The notes under the pieces are model-generated. The model did no database searches, had not been told where the DNA came from, and saw only the letters and a program-made list of their open reading frames with translations. The position numbers and the translations under genes are program-made. 64,000 bases of DNA from Microcoleus sp. bin38.metabat.b11b12b14.051 (lineage in GTDB: Bacteria; Cyanobacteriota; Cyanobacteriia; Cyanobacteriales; Microcoleaceae): the NCBI RefSeq assembly GCF_013299165.1, contig NZ_JAAFKD010000019.1, positions 59,533 through 123,532 on the forward strand. Direction: 5' to 3'. The first letter of the stretch is position 1. Every line of letters begins with the position of its first letter. Shown here piece by piece: positions 27,978 through 38,075 of the stretch.

Positions 27978-28529
27978 ATGTCGAACTACCGAAGAACCAA
28001 CATACCAGGAGCAACCTACTTTTTCACCCAAGTCACTTATCAAAGAATTCCTTGGTTATGTCGCGATATTGCTCGCGAATCTTTACGAAAATCCCTCCTC
28101 CGAGTCCAGCGACTTTACCCTTTTTCAATTGATGCAATTGTTCTATTGCCAAATCACATACATTGTATTTGGACGCTACCAGCCCGTGATAACAACTATG
28201 CAACTCGTTGGCGATTCATTAAAACCTTTGTCACTCATGAATGCGCTAACCAATTAGGAATAAAAGCCGAAATCAGCCAATCTCGACAAAAACGTAAAGA
28301 AAGAAATCTTTGGCAACGAAGATTTTGGGAACATTTAATTAGAGATGAAGCAGACTATGCTAATCATTGCAATTATATTCATTACAATCCAGTCAAACAT
28401 GGTTTATGTCATTCGCCCAAAGATTGGCAATATTCTAGTTTCCATCGATTTGTTGCCGAAAGCATTTATCCTGAAGATTGGGGAGCAAATGACATCCCAG
28501 ATATTCCGGCACATATCGGTCACGAGTAG
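27978..28529 (+). CDS. REP-associated tyrosine transposase (RAYT)
   Basis: A 183-residue Y1 HUH-family transposase. The metal-binding motif is H60-I61-H62 in LLPNHIHCIW. The C-terminal NYIHYNPVKHGL segment holds the probable nucleophilic tyrosine (Y133), and DWQYSSFHRFV is the family tail. RAYTs are domesticated IS200 relatives thought to bind, nick and disperse REP hairpins. Here the gene lies inside such hairpins, with 12 bp to the left array and one base to the right array. Frame and motifs are intact, so it is probably active or recently so. Confidence 0.93.
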   Translation: MSNYRRTNIPGATYFFTQVTYQRIPWLCRDIARESLRKSLLRVQRLYPFSIDAIVLLPNHIHCIWTLPARDNNYATRWRFIKTFVTHECANQLGIKAEISQSRQKRKERNLWQRRFWEHLIRDEADYANHCNYIHYNPVKHGLCHSPKDWQYSSFHRFVAESIYPEDWGANDIPDIPAHIGHE

Positions 28530-28530
28530 T

Positions 28531-28930
28531 CTGTAGGGTGCGTCAGCCGAAGATTCTCTGTCTATCGTTAAAAATTTTTACAACTGACGCACCCTACAAT
28601 AACTTACCCTCGGGTGCGTCAGACGGAGATTATCTGTCTATCGTTAAAAATTTTTACAACTGACGCACCCTACTATAACTAACCGTAGGGTGCGTCAGAC
28701 GCAGATTATCTGTCTCTCGTCAAGATATTTTACAACTGACGCACCCTACCATAACTACAATAACTAACCGTAGGGTGGGTCAGACGGAGATTATCTGTCT
28801 ATCGTTAAAAATTTTTACAACTGACGCACCCTACTATAACTACAATAACTAACCGTAGGGTGCGTCAGGTGAAGATTATCTGTCTATCGTCAACATATTT
28901 TCCAACTGACGCACCCTACAATAACTACAA
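28531..28930. repeat. REP hairpin array, right arm (five units)
   Basis: Five units with GTAGGGTGCGTCAG arms, but with a different loop, GAGATTATCTGTCTATCGTT plus AAAAATTTTTACAA. They end 40 bp before selO. Arms match the left array while loops differ, so the two sides expanded separately from two founder units. Confidence 0.93.
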
Positions 28931-28969
28931 TAATCGCCCATTTCAACAATTTCAACATAAAATAGACAA

Positions 28970-30403
28970 ATGTCCAATCCTTTACTTTCCCTCAACTACG
29001 AGCCCGCCCTCGAATCCCTCGGCGGCGACTACTTCGATGAAGTCCCGGCGGCCGACTTTCCGCAGCACATCCTCCGCTTCCGCAACGACCAATTATTGCC
29101 CACCTTGGGTTTAGATCCCGCACAAGTAACCGACGAAGATTTCATCCAAGCATTCGGCAAATTTCACTGCGTGCGTCCCTTTCTCGCACTCCGCTATCAC
29201 GGCTATCAATTCAACGAATATAACCCGAATTTAGGCGACGGTAGAGGCTTTTTGTACGGTCAAGTTCGCGGTACTGATGGCAGACTTTACGATTTCGGTA
29301 CTAAAGGTTCCGGTCGCACTCCCTACTCGCGCAGCGCTGATGGTAGACTCACTCTCAAAGGGGGAGTTCGCGAAGTTTTGGCCGCCGAAGCTTTGCACCG
29401 ATTGGGAGTTCGGACATCTCGCTGTTTTAGTTTAGTTGAAACTGGGGATGCTTTGTGGCGAGGCGATGAACCTTCTCCGACGCGATCGTCTGTGATGGTG
29501 CGTTTTAGCCACTCTCACATCCGATTTGGCACTTTTGAAAGACTAAATTATATCCGCCGCCCGGATTTAATTAAAAAACTTTTAGATTTTGTAATTGAAT
29601 ATTATTATCCTGAGATTCATTTAGAATCTAGCAATTCTGGTGTTTCGCCTGCGGAAAAGTATGCGCTTTTTTATGCGGATTTAGTCAAGCGTGTAGCTGA
29701 ATTGGTCGCTCAGTGGATGGCGGCAGGTTTTTGCCACGCTGTGCTGAATACTGATAATATGTCGATTACTGGTGAAAGTTTTGATTACGGGCCTTTTGCG
29801 TTTATTCCAACTTATGACCCGAAATTTACAGCGGCTTATTTTGACTATTACGGTCTTTATTGTTACGGGAATCAACCGTTTATTTGTCACGGGAATTTGG
29901 AGAAGCTTCAGCAACCGCTAGCAGCCGCTATTCCTCAAGCTGATATGGATGCTGCTTTGGCTAAGTTTGGTGAGTATTATAATGCTGCTTACCGCCAGTT
30001 GATGCTGCGTAGATTGGGCTTTGAGGATTTGCCTGAGGCGGATGGTGATGAGCTTTTGAAGCTGACAATTAAGATGCTGGCGGAGTCTCAAGTTGGTTAT
30101 CACGATTTCTTTTGGGAGTTGCGGAGACAGTTCCATCGCAGTTGGCGAGATGATGTCAATCAAATTTTTAGCGAAGCGGAATCAACGGAATTGCTAGCAC
30201 CTTGGGCGCAGTTTTATTGTCACGTTTTGCAAACTTTGTCGGCGGATGATATGGACAAGATGACTCAGATATTGTGCAAGCATAATCCTGAACAATCGCT
30301 GTTGAGGCCGACGATTGAGGCTGTTTGGGAACCCATTGCTCTTGAGGATAATTGGCAACCTTTTTATGATTTGGTTGAGCGAATTCAAAATCCAGAGGGT
30401 TGA
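28970..30403 (+). CDS. selO: SelO/YdiU-family protein adenylyltransferase
   Basis: A 477-residue pseudokinase-fold enzyme that transfers AMP from ATP to protein hydroxyl groups in characterised homologues. Conserved blocks are [52 protein letters not shown], and [18 protein letters not shown] followed by DYGPFAFI, which holds the metal-binding Asn/Asp pair. The C-terminus ends QNPEG and lacks the terminal Cys reported as redox-active in some homologues. Length is normal for the bacterial form. Role is presumably redox-stress regulation. It is flanked by two hairpin arrays and appears monocistronic. Confidence 0.93.
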   Translation: MSNPLLSLNYEPALESLGGDYFDEVPAADFPQHILRFRNDQLLPTLGLDPAQVTDEDFIQAFGKFHCVRPFLALRYHGYQFNEYNPNLGDGRGFLYGQVRGTDGRLYDFGTKGSGRTPYSRSADGRLTLKGGVREVLAAEALHRLGVRTSRCFSLVETGDALWRGDEPSPTRSSVMVRFSHSHIRFGTFERLNYIRRPDLIKKLLDFVIEYYYPEIHLESSNSGVSPAEKYALFYADLVKRVAELVAQWMAAGFCHAVLNTDNMSITGESFDYGPFAFIPTYDPKFTAAYFDYYGLYCYGNQPFICHGNLEKLQQPLAAAIPQADMDAALAKFGEYYNAAYRQLMLRRLGFEDLPEADGDELLKLTIKMLAESQVGYHDFFWELRRQFHRSWRDDVNQIFSEAESTELLAPWAQFYCHVLQTLSADDMDKMTQILCKHNPEQSLLRPTIEAVWEPIALEDNWQPFYDLVERIQNPEG

Positions 30404-30417
30404 TATACACTAATCAA

Positions 30418-30767
30418 AAAGGTTTGTAGTGAGGACTTTAGTCCTCTGGAAAGAGCGGACTAAAGTCCTCACTACGAGCCTATGAAAAAGGTTTGTAGTG
30501 AGGACTTTAGTCCTCTGGAAAGAGCGGACTAAAGTCCTCACTACGAGCCTATGAAAGCCTATGAAAAAGGTTTGTAGTGAGGACTTTAGTCCTCTGGAAA
30601 GAGCGGACTAAAGTCCTCACTACGAGCCTATGAAAAAGGTTTGTAGTGAGGACTTTAGTCCTCTGGAAAGAGCGGACTAAAGTCCTCACTACGAGCCTAT
30701 GAAAAAGGTTTGTAGTGAGGACTTTAGTCCTCTGGAAAGAGCGGACTAAAGTCCTCACTACGAACCA
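30418..30767. repeat. Five tandem GTGAGGACTTTAGTCC hairpins
   Basis: Five ~68-bp units, each GGTTTGTAGTGAGGACTTTA then CTCTGGAAAGAGCGG then the inverted arm ending CACTACGAGCC. The third unit has an 11-bp duplicated CCTATGAAAG spacer. The arms pair through T-G wobble at GGTTTG/CGAGCC. The array fills the spacer between convergent selO and the kinase-TPR gene and could act as a bidirectional terminator. Confidence 0.93.
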
Positions 30768-30776
30768 GGGTGATGA

Positions 30777-32969
30777 TTATTTGAGTTTGTCAATTTCAAA
30801 TTGTGCGTCTTTGTAACCGCCAGTAAGTCCTTGATCGAGAAAGATTTTGCCCGCTTTTTCTAAGTCGCTAATTGCTCCTGCTTTGTCTCCCAAGGAGCGG
30901 CGCACCATTGCTCTACCGTAGTAAGCAGCAGCATAATTTGGATTGATCCGAATGGCTTGCACGTAATCGGCGATCGCACTATTGGAATTATTTAACTGCT
31001 GGTAAACCTTCGCCCGATTGGCGTAGGCTTCCGCATCGTTGGGATTGAGCGCGATTGCTGCGGTAAAATCTGCGATCGCCCCTTGGTTGTCTCCCGCTGC
31101 GTTGCGAGCCAAACCACGATTGCTCAAAGCATTATAATCATTGGGATTTATTGTCACCGCTTGAGTACAATCGGCAATTGCTTTTGGATAATCCTTTAAG
31201 TTTAAATAAGCTATGCAGCGATTGTTGTAAGCAACCGCATCTCGATCGCTCAGCGAAATTGCCTGACTGCAATCGTCAATTGCCGCTTGATACGCTGCCA
31301 AATTCAACTGCGTGCTGCAACGATTAGCGTAAGCATCTCCACTCTTGGGGTCGATCGCAATTACTTGAGAATAATCTGCCAAAGCTCCCTGATAATCTCC
31401 TAGGTGAAAGCGCGCTCTCCCCCGACTGTAGAAAGCTTTAGCATCCTTAGCATCGAGCTTAATTGCCTCAGTATAATCTCCAATCGCGCCCTGCAAATCG
31501 CTGCTCCCAGCCCGAGCCAACCCCCGCGAACTATAAGCTTTACCCAGGTTTGGCTGCAACCGAATTACTTCGGTAAAATCCCCAATTGCCGCCTTGTAAT
31601 CTTGGATTTCTAAATAAGAAACTCCTCTTTCATAATAGGCATCAACATCGTTGGGCTGGAGCTTCAAAACCTGACTAAAATCCTCAATCGCTCCGCGCTT
31701 GTCGTTAAAGTCATGACGGGCTAGCCCCCGGTTAAAATAAGCCTTAAAATAGTTAGGATTCAGAGCTATCGTCTGAGAATAATCGGCAATTGCTTCTTGA
31801 TATTTTTGTAAATCATAATTAGCATTACCCCGTTGATAAAAACTTTCAGCATTGTTAGGATTTAATTGAATAGACTTATTAAAAGCCTGCAAAGCTGCCG
31901 CCGCATCTTTATTGCGAGACTTTGCTAGTCCTTGTTCGTAATATTCCTGAGCTTTAATCGGATTCGGGCGGCTGCAATAGGTAAACAGAAATACCAGGGC
32001 GATGGCGCCGCAGCTAGCCAAAATCAGCCACCAAAAGCGCGTTCCCAAACGTGACAAATAACTATCAGCAGACAATAAGCTCGCAGAACTACTTTTCTTT
32101 TGAGCCGTATTCCCCGGCTCTAGCCGATGCCTCAGCTTGCTGAGAGCGGCCAAAACTTCATCAGCAGATTGATAGCGTTTGCCAAATTGGTGACACACCA
32201 TTTTGTCAATTATATTTGCCAGTACCGGAGAACATTGAGTTCGGTTGCGCCAAACAATTTCCCCGGTATGAGAAGGACTGGGATCTTGCAATTTTGGTAA
32301 ATCGGTTCCGGGTAAACCCGTGATTGCTTGGATGGCCATCATTCCCACCGCATAGATATCGCTGCTAAATTGCGGGTTCCCTTGAAATTGTTCGATCGGC
32401 ATATAAGCCGGAGTGCCAGTTGCGATCGTGCGCGGAAACTCTGTATCGTAGTCGCTGACGTGATTGGCAACTTCTTTAACTGAGCCGAAGTCAATTAAAA
32501 CTAATTTGCCGTCTGGTTTGCGGCGGATTAAGTTGGAGGGATTAACATCGCGGTGAATGACTCCCTGAGAGTGTACGAAGGCGAGAAGTTTTAACACTTC
32601 TTCTAACAAATCCAGCACTCGTTCTTCCCGCCAAGGTTGACCGGCCACAATTTCCCTATTGAGGGCGTGTCCGGGAACAAACTCTTCGACGAGGTAGAAT
32701 TGATTGTTTTCTTCAAAATAAGCGAGTAAAAATGGAATTTGATCGTGTTTTCCTAATTTTTCTAATATTTCTGCTTCTTGTTTAAATAAGCGGTAAGCTG
32801 TTTTGAGAACTGTGGAAGTGTTGCTGGGAGGGCGGAGTTGTTTTACTACACATTGAGGGTGGCCTGGCCGACGAGTATCTACAGCTAAATAAGTTTGTCC
32901 GAAAGCTCCCGAACTGAGAATTTGCACTACGCGATAACGCCTGTCTAAAAGTTGACCAACCATGTTCAT
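30777..32969 (-). CDS. Ser/Thr protein kinase with TPR repeats
   Basis: A 730-residue protein: Hanks-type kinase domain (8-300), one transmembrane segment (about 325-345), then about ten TPR units (360-690) of the 34-residue YxxRGxARxxLGDxxGAIxDY type. Kinase residues are complete: Gly loop SSGAFGQTY, K43 in VVKQL, H139-R140-D141 with N146, and D160-F-G. The TPR part is predicted on the far side of the membrane. I start at 32969 (MNMVGQLLDRRY); the 33 residues further upstream read through AATTGGAAATT spacer repeats. A close paralogue of matching architecture lies 133 bp upstream, so the two probably arose by tandem duplication and may act together. Confidence 0.92.
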   Translation of the reverse strand: MNMVGQLLDRRYRVVQILSSGAFGQTYLAVDTRRPGHPQCVVKQLRPPSNTSTVLKTAYRLFKQEAEILEKLGKHDQIPFLLAYFEENNQFYLVEEFVPGHALNREIVAGQPWREERVLDLLEEVLKLLAFVHSQGVIHRDVNPSNLIRRKPDGKLVLIDFGSVKEVANHVSDYDTEFPRTIATGTPAYMPIEQFQGNPQFSSDIYAVGMMAIQAITGLPGTDLPKLQDPSPSHTGEIVWRNRTQCSPVLANIIDKMVCHQFGKRYQSADEVLAALSKLRHRLEPGNTAQKKSSSASLLSADSYLSRLGTRFWWLILASCGAIALVFLFTYCSRPNPIKAQEYYEQGLAKSRNKDAAAALQAFNKSIQLNPNNAESFYQRGNANYDLQKYQEAIADYSQTIALNPNYFKAYFNRGLARHDFNDKRGAIEDFSQVLKLQPNDVDAYYERGVSYLEIQDYKAAIGDFTEVIRLQPNLGKAYSSRGLARAGSSDLQGAIGDYTEAIKLDAKDAKAFYSRGRARFHLGDYQGALADYSQVIAIDPKSGDAYANRCSTQLNLAAYQAAIDDCSQAISLSDRDAVAYNNRCIAYLNLKDYPKAIADCTQAVTINPNDYNALSNRGLARNAAGDNQGAIADFTAAIALNPNDAEAYANRAKVYQQLNNSNSAIADYVQAIRINPNYAAAYYGRAMVRRSLGDKAGAISDLEKAGKIFLDQGLTGGYKDAQFEIDKLK

Positions 32970-33102
32970 ATCGATAATTGGGAATTTGTAATTTGTAATT
33001 GAAATTGGAAATTGTAAGTTGGAAATTGCTGATTTTGGCTGTTTCCTTTTTCCGTCTTGATTTGGCATTTTTTATAGTGACTGATGACTGATGGGTGATC
33101 GT

Positions 33103-35298
33103 TTATTTAAGCTGATTAATTTGTGCTTGTGCGTTTTGGAAGCCATCGGCTCTTCCTTGTTCTAGAAACAGGGTTGCAGATTTCTGAAAATCTTCGATCG
33201 CGCCAGCCCGATCTTTGAGTTGGCGGCGGACGAGACCTCGGCTGTAAAAAGCGGTAGCATTGTTGGGGTTGAGCCGCAGCGACTGAGCGAAATCCTCAAC
33301 TGCTAAAGGGTAATTTTTCATTTCTGAATAAATAGTACCGCGATTGCTGTAAGCTACCGCATCGCTGGGATTGAGCCTAATTGCTTGCGTAAAATCTTCC
33401 ACAGCCCCGAGTTTGTCTCCCGAAGCCTCGCGAGCTAATCCTCGATTGCTGTATGCTTTGGGATTGTTGCTGTTGAGTCCGATCGTCACGCTGCAATCTT
33501 CGCTGGCCTTTTGAAATTGTTTTAAATTTAGATGAGCAATGCAGCGGTTGTTGTAAGCTGCTTCATCTTTGGGAGCGAGGCTAATTGCTTTGGTGCAATC
33601 TTCGATGGCTTTGTCGTAGCTTGCCAAATTTAAGTAAGCGCTGCACCGATTGGTATAAGCATCAGCTTGGTTTGGTTCCAATTCGATCGCCCTACTGTAA
33701 TCTTCCATCGCTCCTTGATAATCTGCCAGATTAAAGCGCGATCGACCGCGACTGTAGTATACGCCAGCTTGTTTGGGGCTAATTTGAATTGCTTGGGTAA
33801 AATCTGCCATGGCTCCGGTTTTGTCCCCCGAGGCCGATCGAGCTAAACCGCGATTGCTGTAGGCTGTAGCATCGTTGGGATTGAGCCGAATTGCTTGAGT
33901 GTAGTCTTCAATTGCGGTGCGAAAGTCTCCCAAATCGTAATAGGCTAAACCCCGCTGGTAATATGCTTCACCGTCACTAGGATTCAGCCGCAATACTTGG
34001 GTAAAATCTTCCACAGCACCCCGCTTGTCGCCGAGTTCGCGGTGGGCCAAACCTCGGTTGTAGATGGCTTTGGTGTGGCTGGGATTGACTTTTATTGCTT
34101 CGGTGTAATCTTGTATTGCTGGCTCGATCGCGCCGGTGTCGTAGCGAACGTTAGCTCGCTTGTAGAAAGTTTCGGCATCGCTAGCATTCAGGGCGATCGC
34201 TTGGGTATAATCGGCGATCGCGCCTGTTTTATCACCTTGCTGCGCTTTCGCCGAGCCTTGGGCGAGCAATTCTTTTGCCCTGGCAGGACTTTGACTGTGC
34301 CAAAAGTAAATTATGATTGCTGTCAAGATCCCAGCGGCGGGTATTGCAGCGAACAGCCACAGTCTCGCTGGGCGCTGTTTGGGCCTTTGACTCGCAGGCT
34401 TCCTGATGATAGTGGCTGGCGTTCGCCCAGCCTCCCATTTTATGGCGATTTGTTCGAGGTCTGCCAAAACTTCGGCGGCTTCCTGATAGCGTTCCTCGCT
34501 GTCGGAGTACACCATGCGAGCGATCGTATCTGCTAGGGCCGCCGAACAAGTCGCCCGAGTTCGCCACGGAATTTCGCCTTTGTTATTTAACGCACTCAGT
34601 TCCTGGGGCGAGAGTCCCGTCACGGCTAGCTGGGCTATCTTACCTAGAGCGTAGATGTCGCTATTGTAACAAGGGTTGCCTTGCGATTGCTCGATCGGCA
34701 GGTATAATTCCTGGCCCGCCAACTCCTGTTTTTTTCCCAAAGGCGATGTAACAGAGTTCGGTGAGGTTGGCGCTAACAAATGACTGTTAACGAGTTCCGG
34801 GTTAATTTCTTTATCTAAGCTAAAGTCAACCAACACAAATTTGCCGTCTGACTCTCGCCGGATCACTCTATCTGGTTGAATTCTGCGGTGAATGAAGCCG
34901 TTGGAGTGGATGAACACCAAAACTTCTAGTATGGATGATAGCAGAGCAATTACTTGGTCTTCTGCCCAAGGTTCACCGGGTATCAGTTCTTCGCTTAAAG
35001 GTTGACCGACAATAAATTCTTCAATTAAGTATAAACTTTGATTTTCCTCAAAATACGCCAATAATTCGGGTATTTTGTCGTGTTTTCCCAATTTTTCTAT
35101 TATTTCTGCATTTCTTTGAAATATAATTTTGACTAATTCGGGAGTTTGCGAACTTGTGCCGGGTAGTCGCATTTCTCTAACCGTGCATTGCGGATACCCG
35201 GGACGGTGAGTATCTGCTGCTATATAAGTTTTTCCCACCTCACTCGAGTCTGTGACTTTAATGATGCGGTAACGTCTGTCTAGAAGTTGACCAATCAT
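33103..35298 (-). CDS. Predicted pseudokinase with TPR repeats
   Basis: A 731-residue paralogue of the next gene: kinase-like domain (1-300), one membrane helix (about 318-338), and about ten TPR units. Four hallmark residues are altered. R41 replaces the ATP-anchoring Lys. HRR (137-139) replaces HRD, so the catalytic Asp is lost. R144 replaces the catalytic-loop Asn, and DFS replaces DFG. The Gly loop is also degraded (DSSEVGKTY). The rest of the fold is well conserved and the frame is intact, so it is probably a maintained pseudokinase. Being first in a co-oriented pair, it may regulate or scaffold the active partner. Alternative: very low residual activity with an unusual mechanism. Confidence 0.9.
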   Translation of the reverse strand: MIGQLLDRRYRIIKVTDSSEVGKTYIAADTHRPGYPQCTVREMRLPGTSSQTPELVKIIFQRNAEIIEKLGKHDKIPELLAYFEENQSLYLIEEFIVGQPLSEELIPGEPWAEDQVIALLSSILEVLVFIHSNGFIHRRIQPDRVIRRESDGKFVLVDFSLDKEINPELVNSHLLAPTSPNSVTSPLGKKQELAGQELYLPIEQSQGNPCYNSDIYALGKIAQLAVTGLSPQELSALNNKGEIPWRTRATCSAALADTIARMVYSDSEERYQEAAEVLADLEQIAIKWEAGRTPATIIRKPASQRPKQRPARLWLFAAIPAAGILTAIIIYFWHSQSPARAKELLAQGSAKAQQGDKTGAIADYTQAIALNASDAETFYKRANVRYDTGAIEPAIQDYTEAIKVNPSHTKAIYNRGLAHRELGDKRGAVEDFTQVLRLNPSDGEAYYQRGLAYYDLGDFRTAIEDYTQAIRLNPNDATAYSNRGLARSASGDKTGAMADFTQAIQISPKQAGVYYSRGRSRFNLADYQGAMEDYSRAIELEPNQADAYTNRCSAYLNLASYDKAIEDCTKAISLAPKDEAAYNNRCIAHLNLKQFQKASEDCSVTIGLNSNNPKAYSNRGLAREASGDKLGAVEDFTQAIRLNPSDAVAYSNRGTIYSEMKNYPLAVEDFAQSLRLNPNNATAFYSRGLVRRQLKDRAGAIEDFQKSATLFLEQGRADGFQNAQAQINQLK

Positions 35299-35958
35299 AC
35301 TCTGCCCTCTACCCTGTTAATGTTCGATTATCGCATAAAATCTGGACAGGCTCTCACCTTTGGCTGAGCAATTTAAGTTCCCCCAAGTTGTGACTCCCGC
35401 CCAAAACGGATACTTGCTGTGGGAGGCTCGCCGCCATCCGCCAAAAATTTTAGCATCTCCTTCCAGCCCGAGATTCACGGCGTCGCAACTAAATTTCTGT
35501 TTGTTCAAGTCTTTAATCTCAAATCAACTGACTCGGGTTTTCGGGGCCTACCCATGCTGCAAGCTTCCCTAACGGATTGGCGATCGCAGCTCCCGGGGCG
35601 ATCGCGCTTTCATAAAATTTGAGAAAAAAATTGCTCCACTTGTTTATCCTGTCAATGAGATATGTATAATTTAACAACCAGGTCACAGGTGAGTCAAACC
35701 AACGTATAACTAATTGCATCCTTAATTCAAATCATCTTGTCTCTGGCAGCCGACGAGCCATCAGCCAAGGTAGGAAAATTATTATAAAATATCTCTTGCC
35801 CTTCGACTCAGCAACTCGGGAAGTTAGACCAAAAAAGCGGGAATATTTGATGTTTTTAATCACAAACCAGAGATTTATACCCGAGAAGAGCGATCGGCAA
35901 TTTCCATATCTTCAAAAACAGGAGATTGAGGTCAATATTAAATGTGTGAACAAGAAAA
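35299..35958. other. Spacer before mnmE, no gene seen
   Basis: 660 bp without a convincing gene. Small frames at 35360-35572 (plus) and 35317-35508 (minus) overlap each other and lack family signals. The region should contain the upstream promoter of the kinase pair (just right of 35298) and that of mnmE, but I cannot place boxes with confidence. Confidence 0.5.
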
Positions 35959-37344
35959 ATGTCTGAATCACTAACCAAAGGAGGAACGATCGCAGCGATC
36001 GCCACCGCCATAGTTCCGCAACAAGGCAGCGTCGGCATTGTGCGACTTTCCGGCGATGCCGCCTTAAAAATTGCCGCCACCCTGTTTCGCGCCCCAGGAC
36101 GGCAAATTTGGGAGTCTCACCGCATTCTTTACGGTAACATCCGCCACCCCAAAACTCAAGAAATGGTCGATGAAGCTTTGCTGTTAATCATGAAAGCGCC
36201 GCGTTCTTTCACCCGCGAAGATGTGGTGGAATTTCACTGTCACGGCGGGATTGTGGTGGTGCAGCAAGTGTTGCAGTTGTGTTTGGAAAACGGCGCGAGA
36301 TTAGCCCAGCCGGGAGAGTTTTCGCTCAGGGCTTTTTTGAATGGAAGGCTCGATTTAACTCAAGCTGAAAGTATTTCTGATTTAGTCGGAGCTCAATCGC
36401 CCGCTGCTGCACAAAGTGCTTTGGCCGGTTTGCAGGGAAAATTAGCCCAGCCCATTCGCCAATTGAGAGCAACTTGTTTGGACGTGCTGGCAGAAATTGA
36501 GGCGAGAATTGATTTTGAGGAAGATTTGCCGCCTTTAGATGAAGCTCAAACTTGTTTGGAAATAAAGCATATTTTGAACGAATTGTCAAGGATTTTGGCA
36601 ACGGCTGATCGCGGTGAATTGTTGCGAAGCGGTTTGAAAGTGGCGATTGTCGGGCGCCCGAATGTGGGAAAGTCGAGTTTGTTGAATGCGTGGAGTAAGA
36701 GCGATCGGGCGATCGTCACAGATTTGCCGGGAACGACGCGAGATGTGGTAGAGTCGCAGCTAGTTGTGGGCGGCATTCCGGTGCAGGTGCTCGATACTGC
36801 GGGGATTCGGGAAACCGAAGACAAGGTGGAAAAAATCGGCGTGGAGCGATCGCGCGCCGCAGCAAAACAAGCCGATTTAGTATTATTGACAATTGACGCA
36901 GCCTCTGGCTGGACAGAGGGAGATTCCGAAATTTACGAGCAAGTAAAACACCGCCCGCTGATTGTAATCATCAACAAAATCGACCTAGTAAACACCATCC
37001 CCGAATTACCTTTTTCGTCGGCAATTCACCCGACTCTTACCGCAGCAGCAGCCCTAGAACGAGGCATAGAAGACTTAGAAACTGCCATCTTAGATACCGT
37101 CAGCGGCGGAAATTTGCAAGCAGCAAACTCAGACTTAGCAATCAACCAGCGGCAAGCAGCAGCCTTAACCAGAGCTAAAATTTCCCTGGAAGAGTGCCAA
37201 GAAACTATTAGCAATAAATTGCCTTTAGATTTTTGGACAATAGATTTGCGCGGCGCCATTCAAGCATTAGGAGAAGTTACGGGCGAAGAAGTAACAGAAT
37301 CAGTCCTAGATCGAATATTTAGCAGATTTTGCATTGGGAAATAG
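35959..37344 (+). CDS. mnmE: tRNA modification GTPase MnmE
   Basis: A 461-residue GTPase that, with MnmG, installs the aminomethyl-type group on wobble uridine 34 of several tRNAs. The N-terminal tetrahydrofolate-binding domain begins [23 protein letters not shown]. The inserted G domain carries [32 protein letters not shown] and NKIDL. The protein ends in FCIGK with the catalytic Cys of the family. All expected parts are present. The darT-darG pair follows in the same direction after 85 bp. Confidence 0.97.
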   Translation: MSESLTKGGTIAAIATAIVPQQGSVGIVRLSGDAALKIAATLFRAPGRQIWESHRILYGNIRHPKTQEMVDEALLLIMKAPRSFTREDVVEFHCHGGIVVVQQVLQLCLENGARLAQPGEFSLRAFLNGRLDLTQAESISDLVGAQSPAAAQSALAGLQGKLAQPIRQLRATCLDVLAEIEARIDFEEDLPPLDEAQTCLEIKHILNELSRILATADRGELLRSGLKVAIVGRPNVGKSSLLNAWSKSDRAIVTDLPGTTRDVVESQLVVGGIPVQVLDTAGIRETEDKVEKIGVERSRAAAKQADLVLLTIDAASGWTEGDSEIYEQVKHRPLIVIINKIDLVNTIPELPFSSAIHPTLTAAAALERGIEDLETAILDTVSGGNLQAANSDLAINQRQAAALTRAKISLEECQETISNKLPLDFWTIDLRGAIQALGEVTGEEVTESVLDRIFSRFCIGK

Positions 37345-37429
37345 GGATGGTAAAAAATTATGTCTCCTTAACTGCCAAAGGGATATTACAATTATGAGTT
37401 CAACCTGAAAAACAACAACAAATAGATCA

Positions 37430-38056
37430 GTGCAATTACCAATCTACCACATCACTCACATTCACAATCTAGAATCTATTATTTCTGAAGGTGGATTGTT
37501 AGCATACAACGCAATGCGTATGGCAGGCACTCAGTACACTAATATCGCCTACGAGAACATCCAAGATCGTCGTGCTAGAATCCGCGTTCCCTGCGGTAGA
37601 GGCGGCGTACTACACGATTATATTCCATTTTATTTTGCACCGCGTTCTCCGATGTTATATACGATTAATAAAGGCAATGTAACCAGCTACACTCAAGGTC
37701 AAGCAGCAATTATTCACCTCGTTTCTGATGCAATTGAAATAGAGTTTAGGGGTTTAGATTTTGTTTTCACTGACGGTCATGCAATCATGACATTCACCGA
37801 GTTTTTTGACGATATCCACGATTTAGAGCAGCTCGACTGGCATATTATGAAAGACCGTTACTGGCAAGACACAAACGAAGACAACGATAGAAAGCGCAGG
37901 CGTCAAGCCGAGTTTTTAGTTCACAACTTTCTGGAATGGGAGTTAATCGAAGAAATTGGGGTGATCGATTCGACAATCAAAGCACAAGTAGAGAATGTTT
38001 TACAAAATTTTACACACAAACCACCCGTAATAGTGCGTAATAATTGGTATTATTAA
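37430..38056 (+). CDS. darT: DarT-type DNA ADP-ribosyltransferase toxin
   Basis: A 208-residue toxin. Family motifs are YHITHIHNLESIISEGGL, the Arg cluster RRARIRVP near 47-54, VLHDYIPFYFAPRSPMLY, and E161 in RRRQAEFLV. The last corresponds to the catalytic Glu around residue 160 of characterised DarT. DarT attaches ADP-ribose from NAD to bases of single-stranded DNA, blocking replication; several DarTG systems act against phage. The start is GTG at 37430. darG follows after 19 bp, the usual toxin-antitoxin order. Confidence 0.93.
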   Translation: MQLPIYHITHIHNLESIISEGGLLAYNAMRMAGTQYTNIAYENIQDRRARIRVPCGRGGVLHDYIPFYFAPRSPMLYTINKGNVTSYTQGQAAIIHLVSDAIEIEFRGLDFVFTDGHAIMTFTEFFDDIHDLEQLDWHIMKDRYWQDTNEDNDRKRRRQAEFLVHNFLEWELIEEIGVIDSTIKAQVENVLQNFTHKPPVIVRNNWYY

Positions 38057-38075
38057 AATAAAAAGTAGCAAAAAA

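Noticed and set aside
27205..28930. CRISPR-like or coding repeats around the transposase
   Set aside because: Units are imperfect REP hairpins with repeated loops, not unique spacers, and frames inside them follow the repeat period.
35360..35622. Small frames upstream of mnmE
   Set aside because: They overlap frames on the other strand, start at weak codons and resemble no known family.
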